Assembly (NCBI RefSeq): GCF_015694425.1
Contig: NZ_JADQDN010000005.1
Coordinates: 1-64,000 of the forward strand
DNA: 64,000 nucleotides
DNA from: Microvirga terrestris
GTDB lineage: Bacteria > Pseudomonadota > Alphaproteobacteria > Rhizobiales > Beijerinckiaceae
Direction: 5' to 3'
Shown in pieces: positions 1 to 9,795 of the stretch; the stretch's first letter is position 1; each line of letters opens with the position of its first letter. The position numbers and the translations under genes were made by a program. Under the pieces are notes generated by a model. That model was not told the origin of the DNA. It ran no database searches and saw only the letters and a list, made by a program, of their open reading frames with translations.

Positions 1-250
1 GCCCTCCGAAAAAGCGACAGGAGAATGGAATCACGCCAACCCAGCCCAATCAATGCCCGACTAAATCAACACTATCTGGCTGATTACTGACGTTTTCTGA
101 TTCTGGCAGTAGGGTTCGACCTGCGGGTGAAACTGATGCGATAGCAGGGGAAAAGCTCACTCAGTCGAGCTTGCTTCCCATCCGCTTCCCAATCCGGTTT
201 TCTGGGAAGCATGACCAAACCCATTCAGCAGCTAAGTGCTTGATAAAGTT
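1..250. other. Intergenic DNA downstream of tRNA-Lys, nothing assigned
   Basis: No coding region, integrase fragment or second copy of the tRNA 3' end was seen. A GGGAAGC-type heptamer occurs as two direct copies and one inverted copy at about 171-212, too weak to name. Confidence 0.4.
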
Positions 251-326
251 TGGTGAGCGCGCTGGGACTCGAACCCAGGACCCTCTGATTAAAAGTCAGA
301 TGCTCTACCGGCTGAGCTACGCGCTC
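251..326 (-). tRNA. tRNA-Lys (anticodon UUU)
   Basis: Read on the minus strand the sequence folds into a full cloverleaf. The acceptor arm pairs GAGCGCG (326-320) with CGCGCTC, followed by A and a genome-encoded CCA (253-251). The D arm is GCTC/GAGC, and the anticodon stem TCTGA/TCAGA encloses the loop CTTTTAA with anticodon TTT at 293-291. The T arm carries GTTCGAGTC. It decodes AAA/AAG lysine codons. It lies upstream of nothing else on its strand in the window and about 150 bp from the tgt stop. Confidence 0.97.
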
Positions 327-472
327 CCAGGGGTGAGCCCGAGATAGGGGGTCTTAGGTCCTAGGTCAATCGAAAAGCCCTGCCTTGCAGTCGTATTCCT
401 CAGGCGCAGAGCCCTAAAGGGCTAAGGCCCGGACACTCTTTCGCGAGGAAACAGCTTGGTGTCGGCCTAAGC

Positions 473-1654
473 TTAGTCTTCCGCCGCCATGGCCGTATTA
501 TCGGCGTGCTGACCTACTTCCGCTTTACTGTCCCGCTCACCCTTGGCCCAGCCTTCCTTGACCTCGCCGATATAGCTTTCGAGGCGGCCATCGGTGATGG
601 CCTTGCGCAGGCCGGCCATCAGTTCCTGGTAATAGGCCAGATTGTTCCAGGTCAGCAGCATCATCCCTAAGATCTCGTTGGAGCGGACGAGATGGTGAAG
701 ATAGGCCCTGGAATAGGTGTTGGAGGCCGTGCACTTCGATTCCGGATCGAGCGGGCTCGTATCCTCGGCGAAACGGGCGTTGCGCAGGTTCATGCGCCCG
801 TGGCGCGTGAAGACCTGGCCGTGGCGGCCGGCGCGGGTGGGCATGACGCAGTCGAACATGTCGACGCCACGGCGCACCGCCTCGACGATGTCATCCGGCG
901 TTCCCACGCCCATAAGGTAGCGGGGCTTCTCCCTGGGCATATGCGGCTCGACCGTTTCGATCATCCGCAACATGACTTCCTGCGGCTCGCCCACGGCAAG
1001 GCCGCCGATGGCATAGCCCTTGAGGTCGAGATCAGCGAGTTCCCGGGCGCTCTCAATGCGCAGCCGCGCCACTGCCCCGCCCTGGACGATGCCGAACATA
1101 GCCTTACCGGGCTGCTCGCCGAACGCGACCCGGCAGCGCTCCGCCCAGCGCAGAGACAGGCGCATCGCCTTCTCGGCCACGTCGTCGGGGCACGGCAGCT
1201 TCACGCACTCGTCGAGTTGCATCTGGATATCGGAGCCGAGTAGGCCCTGAATCTCGATGGAGCGCTCGGGCGTCAGCGCATGGGTCGAGCCATCGATATG
1301 CGACTGGAAGGTTACCCCCGTCTCGTCGATCTTGCGCAGAGCCGACAGGGACATGACCTGGAATCCGCCGGAATCCGTCAGGATCGGGTAAGGCCAGTTC
1401 ATGAAGTGGTGCAGCCCACCGAGCCGGGCGACCCGCTCCGCGCCGGGACGCAGCATGAGGTGATAGGTATTGCCGAGCACCACGTCGGCGCCAAGCGCTT
1501 TCACCTGGTCGGGATACATGGCCTTCACGGTCGCGGCCGTGCCGACCGGCATGAAGGCCGGCGTGCGGATGACGCCGCGGGGCATCCGGATTTCTCCGGT
1601 GCGGGCCGTTCCGTCGGTTTTGTTGACGTTGAAGGTGAAGGTCTCGGTGGTCAT
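473..1654 (-). CDS. tgt: Queuine/preQ1 tRNA-guanine transglycosylase (Tgt)
   Basis: Exchanges guanine-34 of GUN-anticodon tRNAs for the queuosine precursor preQ1. The 393-residue length fits the family. The N-terminal [10 protein letters not shown] motif, active-site TDSGGFQ (D94), the GGLAVGE loop (residues 217-223) and [11 protein letters not shown] (D265/D268) are intact. The zinc site is not canonical: where the well-studied enzymes have C-x-C-x2-C before SRAYLHHL, this protein has S306-K-C308-T-A-S311, so only one of the three cysteines remains along with the His pair (320/321). From memory, Rhizobiales homologues share this, so it is probably lineage-wide. It follows queA by 58 bp on the same strand, a likely queuosine operon. 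The C-terminal 25 residues are low in conservation. Confidence 0.96.
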   Translation of the reverse strand: MTTETFTFNVNKTDGTARTGEIRMPRGVIRTPAFMPVGTAATVKAMYPDQVKALGADVVLGNTYHLMLRPGAERVARLGGLHHFMNWPYPILTDSGGFQVMSLSALRKIDETGVTFQSHIDGSTHALTPERSIEIQGLLGSDIQMQLDECVKLPCPDDVAEKAMRLSLRWAERCRVAFGEQPGKAMFGIVQGGAVARLRIESARELADLDLKGYAIGGLAVGEPQEVMLRMIETVEPHMPREKPRYLMGVGTPDDIVEAVRRGVDMFDCVMPTRAGRHGQVFTRHGRMNLRNARFAEDTSPLDPESKCTASNTYSRAYLHHLVRSNEILGMMLLTWNNLAYYQELMAGLRKAITDGRLESYIGEVKEGWAKGERDSKAEVGQHADNTAMAAED

Positions 1655-1712
1655 TCAGAAGCTCGGTCTAAGAGTGGATCCCCTTCCGCACGCCGGGGAC
1701 AGAGATGGAACA

Positions 1713-2789
1713 TCAACGCCGGAACAGAAGACTCGCATCGCCATAGGAGTAGAAGCGATAGCCTGCCTCAATTGCATGTGCATAGGCCGCCCCCATGCAA
1801 TCGAGCCCTGCAAACGCCGAAACCAGCATGAACAGGGTCGAGCGCGGGAGGTGGAAATTGGTCATCAGGACATCCACAGCCTTGAAACGGTAGCCGGGGG
1901 TGATGAAGATCGCCGTATCGCCCGAAAACGGCGCGATGGTTCCGTCCTCCTGGGCTGCGCTTTCCAGCAGGCGAAGGGACGTGGTGCCCACCGCAACGAC
2001 GCGCCCTCCCCTGGCCCTTGCCTCGTTGAGCGCGTGGGCAGTCTCCTCCGAGACGGAGCCCCATTCCGCATGCATCCGGTGCTCTTCCGTGTCCTCGGCC
2101 TTCACGGGCAGGAAGGTCCCTGCTCCCACGTGGAGCGTCACGAAATGCCGAGTGACGCCGCGATTGTCGAGGCGACGGAAGAGATCGTCGGTGAAATGCA
2201 GGCCGGCCGTGGGAGCCGCAACGGCGCCTTCGTCCTTGGCATAGACGGTCTGGTAATCCGCAAGGTCCTTGTCGTCGGTCGGTCGCTTTCCTGCAATGTA
2301 GGGCGGCAGCGGCAGTTCTCCGAGCCGGGCGATCGCCTCGTCGAGAAAAGCTCCAGCGAAGGAGAAGCGCAAAGCCACGTCGCCCCCCTCGCCTTTCTCC
2401 TCCACTTCCGCATCGAGCCGCACGAGCTCGCAGGCAGTGCTCTCGGAATCCTCGCCGAAGCGGATCCGGTCGCCCACATTCAATTTTTTTGCCGGCCGCG
2501 CGAAGGCACGCCAGCGGTCGGCGCCCTCGCGCTTGTGCAGCATGATCTCGACACGAGCGGCGGTCTCTTCGCGCACCCGAAGACCGTAGAGCCTGGACGG
2601 GATGACCTTGGTGTCGTTGAGCACCAGCACGTCGCCTGGCTGCAGCAGATCCGGCAGGTCGCGGACGATACGGTCCTCAAGACCGGATGCCGGCCGGACG
2701 ACGAGCATGCGCGCAGCATCGCGCGGCTCCACGGGGCGGAGCGCGATGCTGGTTTCAGGAAGGTCGAAATCGAATAGGTCGACGCGCAT
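1713..2789 (-). CDS. queA: S-adenosylmethionine:tRNA ribosyltransferase-isomerase (QueA)
   Basis: Transfers and isomerises the ribosyl group of SAM onto preQ1-tRNA to give epoxyqueuosine. The 358-residue protein starts [12 protein letters not shown] and shows family hallmarks: [15 protein letters not shown] (about residues 53-67), APTAGLHF (about 193-200), [10 protein letters not shown] (about 221-230) and [14 protein letters not shown] (about 310-323). It lies directly upstream of tgt in the same orientation, so the two late queuosine steps are co-encoded. A multi-hairpin repeat sits just upstream (2806-2881) and may lie within its 5' region. Confidence 0.97.
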   Translation of the reverse strand: MRVDLFDFDLPETSIALRPVEPRDAARMLVVRPASGLEDRIVRDLPDLLQPGDVLVLNDTKVIPSRLYGLRVREETAARVEIMLHKREGADRWRAFARPAKKLNVGDRIRFGEDSESTACELVRLDAEVEEKGEGGDVALRFSFAGAFLDEAIARLGELPLPPYIAGKRPTDDKDLADYQTVYAKDEGAVAAPTAGLHFTDDLFRRLDNRGVTRHFVTLHVGAGTFLPVKAEDTEEHRMHAEWGSVSEETAHALNEARARGGRVVAVGTTSLRLLESAAQEDGTIAPFSGDTAIFITPGYRFKAVDVLMTNFHLPRSTLFMLVSAFAGLDCMGAAYAHAIEAGYRFYSYGDASLLFRR

Positions 2790-2805
2790 TAGCGGCTTTT
2801 CTCCT

Positions 2806-2886
2806 CGTCATGGCCGCACTTGATGCGGCCATCCACGTCTTAAAGCGACAAAACGTGGATGCCCGGGACAAGCCCGGGCATGACGG
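2806..2886. repeat. REP-like composite palindrome
   Basis: Three successive inverted repeats: ATGGCCGC/GCGGCCAT (2810-2817 with 2825-2832), CCACGT/ACGTGG (2833-2838 with 2853-2858) and ATGCCCGGG/CCCGGGCAT (2859-2867 with 2873-2881). The outer text (GTCATGG...CATGAC) matches the style of dispersed intergenic palindromes in Rhizobiales. It lies between the queA start and the cyclophilin stop. Confidence 0.75.
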
Positions 2887-2904
2887 ATGAAGGTTGACTA
2901 GGTC

Positions 2905-3372
2905 TCAAGCCGCGTCCGCCGCGACCTTCATGGAGACGATGCGATCCGGATCGCGCACGGGCTCGCCGCGCTTGATCTTGTCCACGTTCTCCATGCCTTC
3001 GGTCACCTTGCCCCAGACGGTGTACTGCTTGTCGAGGAAGCGGGCATCGTCGAAGCAGATGAAGAACTGCGAGTTCGCGGAATGCGGGGCGTTCGTGCGG
3101 GCCATCGAGCAGGTACCGCGCACATGCGGCTCGGCATTGAACTCGGCCTTCAGGTCAGGCAGGTCGGAGCCGCCACTACCTGTACCGGTCGGATCGCCCG
3201 TCTGAGCCATGAAGCCGTCAATCACCCGGTGAAAGACCACACCGTCGTAAAAGCCCTTGCGGGCGAGCGTCTTGATGCGCTCCACATGCCCTGGAGCGAG
3301 ATCGGGGCGCAGTTCGATAACCACGCGGCCCTTGCTGGTCTCCATGATGAGAGTGTTCTCGGGATCTGCCAT
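2905..3372 (-). CDS. ppiB: Cytoplasmic peptidyl-prolyl cis-trans isomerase, cyclophilin type
   Basis: A 155-residue cyclophilin that isomerises Xaa-Pro bonds. Motifs are clear: VVFHRVIDGFMAQTGDPTGTG (residues about 45-65; F47-H48-R49 core), MARTNAPHSANSQFFIC (about 90-106) and a C-terminal GKVTEGMENVDKI. The Trp of human CypA (cyclosporin contact) is not evident. The start MADPENT is chosen because the longer reading frame upstream would run through the neighbouring gene in another frame; AAGGAGATTTAC precedes this ATG. No signal peptide, so cytoplasmic. It is a paralogue of the exported cyclophilin at 3995-4543. Confidence 0.93.
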   Translation of the reverse strand: MADPENTLIMETSKGRVVIELRPDLAPGHVERIKTLARKGFYDGVVFHRVIDGFMAQTGDPTGTGSGGSDLPDLKAEFNAEPHVRGTCSMARTNAPHSANSQFFICFDDARFLDKQYTVWGKVTEGMENVDKIKRGEPVRDPDRIVSMKVAADAA

Positions 3373-3423
3373 GTAAATCTCCTTGGAATGGCTTGTATTT
3401 AGGGGATGCGGCCGCCGGTCTCC

Positions 3424-3443
3424 AGAGCATCGGACCAAAAGTG
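3424..3443. repeat. Partial REP-like element (AGCATCGGA...AAAAGTG family)
   Basis: The half-site AGCATCGGACCAAAAGTG matches one arm of the complete palindrome at 48459-48506 (AGCATCGGA and CCCAAAAGTGG arms). It lies between two genes; the second arm has decayed. Confidence 0.55.
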
Positions 3444-3488
3444 AGTTCCGCTTCTCGGTAACGCAGACCTTCGGCTCCGCAGGTTGCG

Positions 3489-3995
3489 TTAAAGGGGCTG
3501 GAATCTTTCCGTGGCTGGGGAATCGACGAAGCGGAAGGTGAACGGGCGACCAGCCACCGCCGCTCCGAGCTTGTCCGTGAACGGCATTGGCGAGCAACGT
3601 ACCAGGGCCTCCCGCACGGCTCGCGTGAAGGCGTCCCGGTTGGCCGAATCCGGTTCGCCCTCCCGATAATGGGTGATCATGGGTTTGCCGAGCACCTCGC
3701 CGTTTCGCTTGAAGCTGATGCGGATCGTCACTGATTGGCCGGTATAGCCTACGCTCGTCGGCCGCCAGCAGGCCTGCATCGCACGCACGATGTCGCTGAG
3801 GGTGTCGACCCGCGTCGGGACTTCCTCGCCATTCGGGGGATAGATAATGCCGTTGAAGCTCTGCGGCAGGGACGGAGGCAGCTCGCGCCGGTCGTCGGGA
3901 TCGCCGAACAACCCCTGGGCAAGCGCCGGCGGAGCCGGGCTCAGGCCCAGGAGAAATACGGCGATCCACGCTCCGTATGATCGCAGGTCGCGCAT
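3489..3995 (-). CDS. Exported hypothetical protein with TonB-C-like domain
   Basis: A 168-residue protein with a cleavable signal peptide (MRDLRSYGAWIAVFLLGLSP..ALAQ, cleavage about residue 27). The mature part contains VTIRISFKRNGEVLGKPMI and a segment ending GRPFTFRFV, which resembles the small alpha/beta fold of TonB/TolA C-terminal domains, including a Cys pair (C82, C134). The start codon overlaps the stop of the upstream cyclophilin by one base, so the two are probably translationally coupled and both act in the periplasm. The exact function is not known to me. Confidence 0.75.
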   Translation of the reverse strand: MRDLRSYGAWIAVFLLGLSPAPPALAQGLFGDPDDRRELPPSLPQSFNGIIYPPNGEEVPTRVDTLSDIVRAMQACWRPTSVGYTGQSVTIRISFKRNGEVLGKPMITHYREGEPDSANRDAFTRAVREALVRCSPMPFTDKLGAAVAGRPFTFRFVDSPATERFQPL

Positions 3996-4543
3996 CACTT
4001 CGCGTCGGCGGCGAGCTGCATCTTCACGATCTTGTCCGGGTTCGACACCATGCCGTTGGCGGCCTGATTGCCCTTCTTGATTTTGTCGACCACGTCCATG
4101 CCGGACACGACCTCGCCGAACAGCGTGTACTGGCCGGTCAGCGGGCCGCAACCATCATAGCAGATGAAGAACTGGCTGTTGGCCGAATCCGGACTCTGGG
4201 ACCGGGCCATACCAACCGAACCGCGCTTGTACTGGGTCTGGGAGAACTCGGCCGGGATGTTGGGCAGGTCGGACTTGCCGGTGCCGGTACCGGTCGGATC
4301 GCCCGTCTGGGCCATGAAGCCGTCGATCACCCGGTGAAAGACCACGCCGTTATAGAAGCCGCGCTTGGTCAGAGCCTTGATCTGCTCAACATGCTTGGGA
4401 GCAAGATCCGGGCGCAGGCGGATGGTGATGCGGCCGTCCTTGGTGTCGAGAAAGACCGTATTCTGCGGGTCGGCGGCCTGCTGGGCGGCAACTGGTACGA
4501 GGCCGGCGAGCACGAGCGCTCCGGCTGCGAGCAAACGCTTCAT
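3995..4543 (-). CDS. ppiA: Exported peptidyl-prolyl cis-trans isomerase, cyclophilin type
   Basis: A 182-residue cyclophilin with a signal peptide (MKRLLAAGALVLAGLVPVAA, cleavage near residue 20), so it acts in the periplasm on folding proteins. It contains the FHRVIDGFMAQTGDP core and SANSQFFICYD. It closely matches the cytoplasmic copy two genes downstream, which suggests an old tandem duplication. It forms a compact block with the TonB-C-like gene (1 bp overlap). Confidence 0.93.
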   Translation of the reverse strand: MKRLLAAGALVLAGLVPVAAQQAADPQNTVFLDTKDGRITIRLRPDLAPKHVEQIKALTKRGFYNGVVFHRVIDGFMAQTGDPTGTGTGKSDLPNIPAEFSQTQYKRGSVGMARSQSPDSANSQFFICYDGCGPLTGQYTLFGEVVSGMDVVDKIKKGNQAANGMVSNPDKIVKMQLAADAK

Positions 4544-4573
4544 GGATGGATGTCTCCCTGTGGATGATGAAAC

Positions 4574-5074
4574 TTATGGCCGCTTGAATCTGGCCGCCAG
4601 GCGCTCGGCGACAAGCCCCGGCACGAAGGCCGAGACATCGCCGCCCATCCCGGCGATCTGCCGCACAAGCGTGGCGGTGATGGGGCGCACAGCGGGCGAA
4701 GCCGGGAAGAAGAGGGTCTGGACCTCCGGCGCCATGGTGGCATTCATGGAGGCCATCTGGATCTCGTAATCGAAATCCGTGCCGTCCCGCAGGCCCCGCA
4801 CGATGAGGCTTGCGCCGTGCCGGCGGGCGGCCTCGACGGCCAGATCGTTGAAGGTAACGACCTCGAGCGCGACGCCCCTCGCCTGCAGCATCGGCCCGCA
4901 GACGGCCTGGAGCATCTCGGCCCGCTCCTCGGCCGGGAAGACGGGCGCCTTCGAGGAATGGACTCCAATGGCGATCACGATCCTGTCCGCCACGCTGCAG
5001 GCCTGGCGGAGAACGTCCAGGTGGCCGTTGGTGACGGGATCAAAGCTGCCGGTATAGAGGGCGGTGCGTGTCAT
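4574..5074 (-). CDS. coaD: Phosphopantetheine adenylyltransferase (CoaD)
   Basis: Catalyses the fourth step of CoA synthesis, adenylating 4'-phosphopantetheine to dephospho-CoA. The 166-residue length is typical. The N-terminal [18 protein letters not shown] contains the nucleotidyltransferase T/H-x-G-H signature (GSFDP plus NGH), and [18 protein letters not shown] (about residues 89-106) is the usual family core. The C-terminal ISSTLVRE-type motif appears as [11 protein letters not shown] place the start at MTRTALY because the 18 upstream in-frame residues are Arg-rich and unlike the family. Confidence 0.95.
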   Translation of the reverse strand: MTRTALYTGSFDPVTNGHLDVLRQACSVADRIVIAIGVHSSKAPVFPAEERAEMLQAVCGPMLQARGVALEVVTFNDLAVEAARRHGASLIVRGLRDGTDFDYEIQMASMNATMAPEVQTLFFPASPAVRPITATLVRQIAGMGGDVSAFVPGLVAERLAARFKRP

Positions 5075-5192
5075 GAGGCCAAGGCGTAGCCGGATTGGGG
5101 CCGCCCTGCAAGCCGTGCGGTGGCACACTGCGGGCCGGACGGGAGCGTGGAATATTCCAGCTAACCTAAAGTCAAGGTTTCAGGAGAGCACC

Positions 5193-5270
5193 ATGATCTT
5201 CCGCCTCTGCATCGTATTTGCCACCGCCGTAGCCGTACTGAGCCCGGCTGCCCTGGCGAGCCTGAGTTAA
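5193..5270 (+). CDS. Possible 25-residue secreted peptide
   Basis: A small reading frame MIFRLCIVFATAVAVLSPAALA-SLS with a good ribosome binding site (CAGGAG at 5181-5186, 6 nt before ATG). The whole product is little more than a signal peptide ending in an ALA cleavage motif. It could be a tiny exported peptide, a membrane-inserted peptide or a remnant of a longer gene. It stands alone between divergent coaD and a convergent RTX gene. Confidence 0.4.
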   Translation: MIFRLCIVFATAVAVLSPAALASLS

Positions 5271-5285
5271 GCGCAAGCAACGAAA

Positions 5286-5317
5286 AGCCAGCCTTCAAGA
5301 ATACTCAAAGGCTGGCT
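5286..5317 (-). terminator. Rho-independent terminator of the RTX gene at 5348-6859
   Basis: A perfect 10 bp stem (AGCCAGCCTT 5286-5295 with AAGGCTGGCT 5308-5317) and a 12 nt loop. On the minus strand it is followed by TTTTCG. It may also stop plus-strand transcription of the small peptide frame. Confidence 0.7.
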
Positions 5318-5347
5318 CAATCCATATCTCCGTCTAATCTTCAATGA

Positions 5348-6859
5348 TCAAATCACGAAGAAATCCTTGTAGGTCATGGTGAGCTTCTTGGAGAGCGTGG
5401 CGATCTCCACCGCCTTGCCCTTCCCCGAGCCGTCGGCATCGTAGTAGAGTACGCCCTTGGTCTTGTCGTAGACGATGTAGTCGTTCTTGTCCTTGGCCTT
5501 TGACCCAATGGTGAAGAAGTCTTTCTTCATCTGTGAAGGCTTCTGCTCCGAACCGCTCTTGCCGAGCTTGGCGAAGACCTTGTTGTCGAGCCAGATCGAA
5601 TCGTCCTTCACCTTGAAGTCGACGAGTTTGTCCCGGTTCGTGTTCTTGTTAGCCTTGGTGTCGAACACGAAGATGTCGCGGCCCGCATCACCCCTGAGCG
5701 TATCGATGCCCGACCCGCCCCAGATCCGGTCGTTGCCCGCACCGCCATCGAGGTCGTCGTTACCTGCCAAACCTTTCAGGATGTCGTCGCCAAGCAGCCC
5801 TTTGAGGATGTCCTTGCCTCCCGAGCCATTCAAGGTATCGTTCCCATCCGTACCGGAGACGGGGTCCGGCTGCGGAGTAGGCTCAGGGCCGAAGCTGATG
5901 CTTGAGGTGGCCTTGGCAACACGTCCTCCGGCATCCTGCAGGGTGAACTCCACCTTGAGCGAGCCTGACGATGGAGGGGTAAGATCATATGAATAACTGA
6001 TCGATCTGATAACTTCCTGGACATGTCCGACCGTGGCATGTCCGTTGAAGCTGAAGTGCAGGCTTCCTTCGAATGTTTCACGAAAGACGCTGCCGATCTC
6101 AACATTATCGTAGAAAAGCCTGTTCTCGCCCGCGGAATTCGTCCCCCCGATCTTCAGGTGCGAACTCAATTCCATGTCGAGAATATCGAAGATGCCGTGC
6201 TTTCCGACGAGCTTGACGACCAAGCTTTTCAGATGGCCCTGAGACGTGAGAGCGGCATTGGATCCCACATCGACGATCGCTTCGCCGCCCTTGTAGGAGA
6301 TCGCGTCACCATCGAGCGCCGTCAGGACCGGCCCCGATGCCGTCGAAACCCCCGCGGCATCGGTGATGATATCAATGCCCTGGTCATAGAGAGCAACGCG
6401 CTGCTCTGGCGTCAGCGTGCCGTTTTGAATGCGGACATGGGTTCCGCGTACCGCAGGCTTGATCAAGCTCGCGGTGGCGAAGTCGGAGACATCGATTTCC
6501 GCATTGGCCGTCTCCGGCTGGATGACGAGATTGCCGATGAAGCTCTTCCCGAGCAGATTGATCTTCGATCCCACGATCATCACTTGATCGAGGTGCTCGG
6601 AACCATCGCTGTCGATGGTGGTCACGTCCGCCAGCTGATCCGCGCGGATGCGTATCTTCGCTACCTCGATAACGCCTTTGATGATTTCAATGTTCTTGAA
6701 TGTCGTCAAAGTGGTGAAGTCGAAGGTCTGCGGGTAGAGAAGGTCTCTCAACTCCAAAGTGTCAATTCCACCACCACCATCGATCGAACCGCTGCTAAGC
6801 TCAGCTCCCCGCACCGAAAAGATCTGGGATTGATCGGTTCCTACAATATTGACCGGCAT
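5348..6859 (-). CDS. Secreted RTX (hemolysin-type Ca-binding) protein 1
   Basis: A 503-residue acidic protein without signal peptide, the usual layout for type I secretion. Residues about 1-175 ([10 protein letters not shown]..., alternating beta-rich) and a second beta-rich domain (about 176-325, with [10 protein letters not shown] near its end) precede at least five GGxGxDxLxG nonapeptides (about 338-395). The C-terminal ~105 residues form a module beginning RDIFVFDT and [16 protein letters not shown] and ending KDFFVI. The same module ends the proteins at 16540-19323 and 35425-37161. The ATG follows AAGGGCG. It interrupts the conserved coaD-gyrA junction. The substrate or ligand of the N-terminal domains is unknown. 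Confidence 0.88.
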   Translation of the reverse strand: MPVNIVGTDQSQIFSVRGAELSSGSIDGGGGIDTLELRDLLYPQTFDFTTLTTFKNIEIIKGVIEVAKIRIRADQLADVTTIDSDGSEHLDQVMIVGSKINLLGKSFIGNLVIQPETANAEIDVSDFATASLIKPAVRGTHVRIQNGTLTPEQRVALYDQGIDIITDAAGVSTASGPVLTALDGDAISYKGGEAIVDVGSNAALTSQGHLKSLVVKLVGKHGIFDILDMELSSHLKIGGTNSAGENRLFYDNVEIGSVFRETFEGSLHFSFNGHATVGHVQEVIRSISYSYDLTPPSSGSLKVEFTLQDAGGRVAKATSSISFGPEPTPQPDPVSGTDGNDTLNGSGGKDILKGLLGDDILKGLAGNDDLDGGAGNDRIWGGSGIDTLRGDAGRDIFVFDTKANKNTNRDKLVDFKVKDDSIWLDNKVFAKLGKSGSEQKPSQMKKDFFTIGSKAKDKNDYIVYDKTKGVLYYDADGSGKGKAVEIATLSKKLTMTYKDFFVI

Positions 6860-6917
6860 GTTACGCCCTTATAAAAAACAAGCTGCCCATGAAATGCTAC
6901 ACTGTTTCTTATAACGC

Positions 6918-6941
6918 AACCTTTATCGCTCCTCAAAGGTT
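6918..6941. promoter_or_regulatory. Inverted repeat upstream of RTX gene 1
   Basis: AACCTTT (6918-6924) and AAAGGTT (6935-6941) are perfect 7 bp arms around a 10 bp spacer, about 60-80 bp upstream of the RTX start. It could be an operator; there is no T-run in the direction needed for a terminator. Confidence 0.35.
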
Positions 6942-6961
6942 GTGGCGCGGCATCGCATCAC

Positions 6962-6992
6962 AAAAAACCCGCCGGCTTACGCCAGCGGGTTT
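6962..6992 (-). terminator. Rho-independent terminator of gyrA
   Basis: An 8 bp stem AAACCCGC (6965-6972) / GCGGGTTT (6985-6992) just past the gyrA stop. On the minus strand the stem runs directly into TTTTTT, a standard terminator. Confidence 0.9.
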
Positions 6993-7017
6993 CACAGTCT
7001 TGAACGAGTAGAAGATC

Positions 7018-9795
7018 TTACTCTTCCGCAGCCTCACCACCCTCGGTCGCGGCGTCATCGACGCCTTCGACCTCCTCGGCGTCCTCGCCCTCGATGTGCT
7101 CCACCGAGACCACCTTTTCCTTGTCGCGAGTGGAGAAGACAGTGACGCCCTGCGAGTTGCGGCCGACGACGCGGATGCCTTCGACTGGCACGCGGATCAG
7201 TTGGCCGCCGTCGGTGACGAGCATGATCTGGTCCGAGCTCTCCACCGGGAACGACGCCACCAGCTTGCCGTTGCGGCTGTTGACCGCCATGGCCGTGATG
7301 CCTTTGCCGCCGCGGCCGGTGATGCGGTACTCATAGGACAGCGTCCGCTTGCCGTAGCCCTTCTCAGACAGGGTCAGGATGCACTGCTCCAGCGCGCTCA
7401 TCTCGGCATAGCGCTCCTGCGAGAGCGAGACGTTCTCGGCTGAAGCTTCCTCTGCCTCATCCGAGGCATCGGCATCCGAGCCCATCTGCTCGCCGGTGAC
7501 CGCGCGGCGCATCTTGAGATAGGCCGCCCGCTCCTCGCCGGTCGCTTCCACGTGGCGCAGGATCGCCATGGAGATGATGTCGTCGCCCTGGGCCAGATTG
7601 ATGCCGCGCACGCCCATGGAGTCACGGCCCTTGAAGACACGCACGTCCGTGACCGGGAAGCGGATGCACTGACCCTTGGCCGTGGTAAGCAGCACGTCGT
7701 CGTTCTCCGAGCAGATCTGCACATCGACGATATGCTCGCCTTCATCCAGCTTCATGGCGATCTTGCCGCCGCGATTGACCTGGACGAAGTCCGACAGCTT
7801 GTTGCGGCGAACCGTGCCGCGGGACGTGGCGAACATCACGTCGAGCTTGTCCCAGGACGCCTCTTCCTCGGGCAGCGGCATGATGGTGGTGATGCGCTCG
7901 CCCTGCTTGATGGGCAGCATGTTCACCAGGGCCTTGCCCTTGGCGTTCGGAGCCGCCAGCGGCAGGCGCCACACTTTCTCCTTGTAGGCCTGGCCCTCGG
8001 ACGAGAAGAAGATCACGGGCGTGTGGGTATTGGCCACGAACAGGCGCGTAACGAAATCCTCGTCGCGCGTGGTCATGGCGGAACGGCCCTTGCCGCCGCG
8101 GCGCTGCGCCCGGTAGGTCGAGAGCGGCACGCGCTTGATGTAGCCGGCATGGGACACGGTGACGACCATGTCCTCGCGGGCGATCAGGTCCTCATCGTCG
8201 AGATCGGAATCCCAATCGACGATCTGCGTCTTGCGCGGCGTCGCGAAGGTGTTGCGGACATCCGTCAGCTCGCCCTTGATGATGCCCATGATGCGCTCGC
8301 GCGAGCGCAGGATGTCGAGATAATCCGAGATTTCGGCAGCAAGCTTCGACAGTTCGTCGCCGACCTCGTCCCGGCCCAGAGCGGTCAGGCGCTGCAGGCG
8401 CAGGTCGAGAATGGCACGGGCCTGGGTCTCGGAGAGACGGTAGGTGCCGTCCTCATTGATCCGGTGGCGCGGATCGTCCACCAGCGCGATCAGCGGCGCA
8501 ATGTCGTGCGCCGGCCAGTCGCGGCCCATGAGGGCTTCGCGGGCGGCGTTCGGATCCGGCGCGGTGCGGATGAGGCGGATGACCTCGTCGATATTGGCGA
8601 CCGCGATCGCCAGACCGCACAGCACGTGGGCACGCTCGCGGGCCTTGTTGAGCAGGAACTTGGTCCGGCGCGACACGACTTCTTCGCGGAAGTCGACAAA
8701 GGCCTGGATCAGGTCCTTCAGCGTCATCAGCTCGGGACGGCCGCCGTTGAGCGCCACCATGTTGCAGCCGAAGCTCGTCTGCAGCGGCGTGTAGCGATAG
8801 AGCTGGTTGAGCACAACGTCGGCCATGGCGTCGCGCTTGATCTCAATCACGATGCGCATGCCATCGCGGTCCGACTCGTCGCGCAGGTCCGAGATTCCCT
8901 CGATCTTCTTCTCGCGCACCAGCTCGGCGATCTTCTCGATCAGCGAGGCCTTGTTCACCTGATACGGGATCTCGGTGAAGATGATCGCCTCGCGGTCCTT
9001 ACGGACCTCCTCGATCTCGGACTTGGCCCGCATGATGACAGAGCCGCGGCCCGTGGTGTAGGCCGAGCGCGCGCCGGCGCGGCCGAGGATCAGAGCGCCG
9101 GTCGGGAAGTCCGGTCCGGGAATGATCTCGATCAGCTCTTCCGCCGAGATGCCGGGATTATCGATGAACGCCAAGCAGCCGTCGATCACCTCGCCCAGAT
9201 TGTGAGGCGGCATGTTGGTGGCCATGCCGACCGCGATGCCGCCGGCGCCGTTGACGAGCAGGTTCGGGAAGCGCGCCGGCAGAACCGACGGCTCGTCCTT
9301 CGACTCGTCGTAGTTGGGCGTGAAGTCGACCGTGTCCTTGTCGATATCGTCGAGAAGCGGCATCGCCGCCTTGGCCAGACGGGACTCGGTGTAGCGCATG
9401 GCCGCCGGCGGATCGCCGTCCACGGAGCCGAAATTGCCCTGCCCGTCCACGAGCATCAGGCGCAGCGAGAAGTCCTGCGCCATGCGCACCAAAGCGTCAT
9501 AGATCGCGCTGTCGCCGTGCGGGTGGTACTGACCCATCACGTCGCCGACGATGCGGGCGGACTTCACGTATTTCTTGTCGGGCGTGTAGCCGTTCTCGTG
9601 CATCGAGTAGAGGATGCGCCGGTGCACGGGCTTGAGGCCGTCGCGCGCATCGGGCAGAGCGCGGCTCACGATCACGCTCATGGCGTAATCGAGATAGGAG
9701 CGCTTCATCTCATCGACGATGGAAATGAGCTTGATGTCGCTCGCCGGCTGGTCCCCGCCGGGGCCGCCGGGGCGGATATCGTTCGGATCGGTCAA
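7018..9795 (-). CDS. gyrA: DNA gyrase subunit A
   Basis: Breakage-reunion subunit of the type II topoisomerase that introduces negative supercoils. The 925-residue protein contains the catalytic Tyr (Y135 in [12 protein letters not shown]), the quinolone-resistance region [10 protein letters not shown] (S96, D100; equivalent to E. coli S83/D87) and the GyrA box QRRGGKG that starts the C-terminal wrapping domain. An acidic insert ([14 protein letters not shown], about residue 780) lies between the C-terminal blades, as in other alphaproteobacteria. The tail is also acidic. A terminator follows. Having Ser rather than the Ala common in several Rhizobiales at the first quinolone position is worth noting. 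Confidence 0.98.
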   Translation of the reverse strand: MTDPNDIRPGGPGGDQPASDIKLISIVDEMKRSYLDYAMSVIVSRALPDARDGLKPVHRRILYSMHENGYTPDKKYVKSARIVGDVMGQYHPHGDSAIYDALVRMAQDFSLRLMLVDGQGNFGSVDGDPPAAMRYTESRLAKAAMPLLDDIDKDTVDFTPNYDESKDEPSVLPARFPNLLVNGAGGIAVGMATNMPPHNLGEVIDGCLAFIDNPGISAEELIEIIPGPDFPTGALILGRAGARSAYTTGRGSVIMRAKSEIEEVRKDREAIIFTEIPYQVNKASLIEKIAELVREKKIEGISDLRDESDRDGMRIVIEIKRDAMADVVLNQLYRYTPLQTSFGCNMVALNGGRPELMTLKDLIQAFVDFREEVVSRRTKFLLNKARERAHVLCGLAIAVANIDEVIRLIRTAPDPNAAREALMGRDWPAHDIAPLIALVDDPRHRINEDGTYRLSETQARAILDLRLQRLTALGRDEVGDELSKLAAEISDYLDILRSRERIMGIIKGELTDVRNTFATPRKTQIVDWDSDLDDEDLIAREDMVVTVSHAGYIKRVPLSTYRAQRRGGKGRSAMTTRDEDFVTRLFVANTHTPVIFFSSEGQAYKEKVWRLPLAAPNAKGKALVNMLPIKQGERITTIMPLPEEEASWDKLDVMFATSRGTVRRNKLSDFVQVNRGGKIAMKLDEGEHIVDVQICSENDDVLLTTAKGQCIRFPVTDVRVFKGRDSMGVRGINLAQGDDIISMAILRHVEATGEERAAYLKMRRAVTGEQMGSDADASDEAEEASAENVSLSQERYAEMSALEQCILTLSEKGYGKRTLSYEYRITGRGGKGITAMAVNSRNGKLVASFPVESSDQIMLVTDGGQLIRVPVEGIRVVGRNSQGVTVFSTRDKEKVVSVEHIEGEDAEEVEGVDDAATEGGEAAEE

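Noticed and set aside
1..330. Phage or island attachment site at tRNA-Lys
   Set aside because: No integrase, no direct repeat of the tRNA 3' end, and core genes follow immediately.
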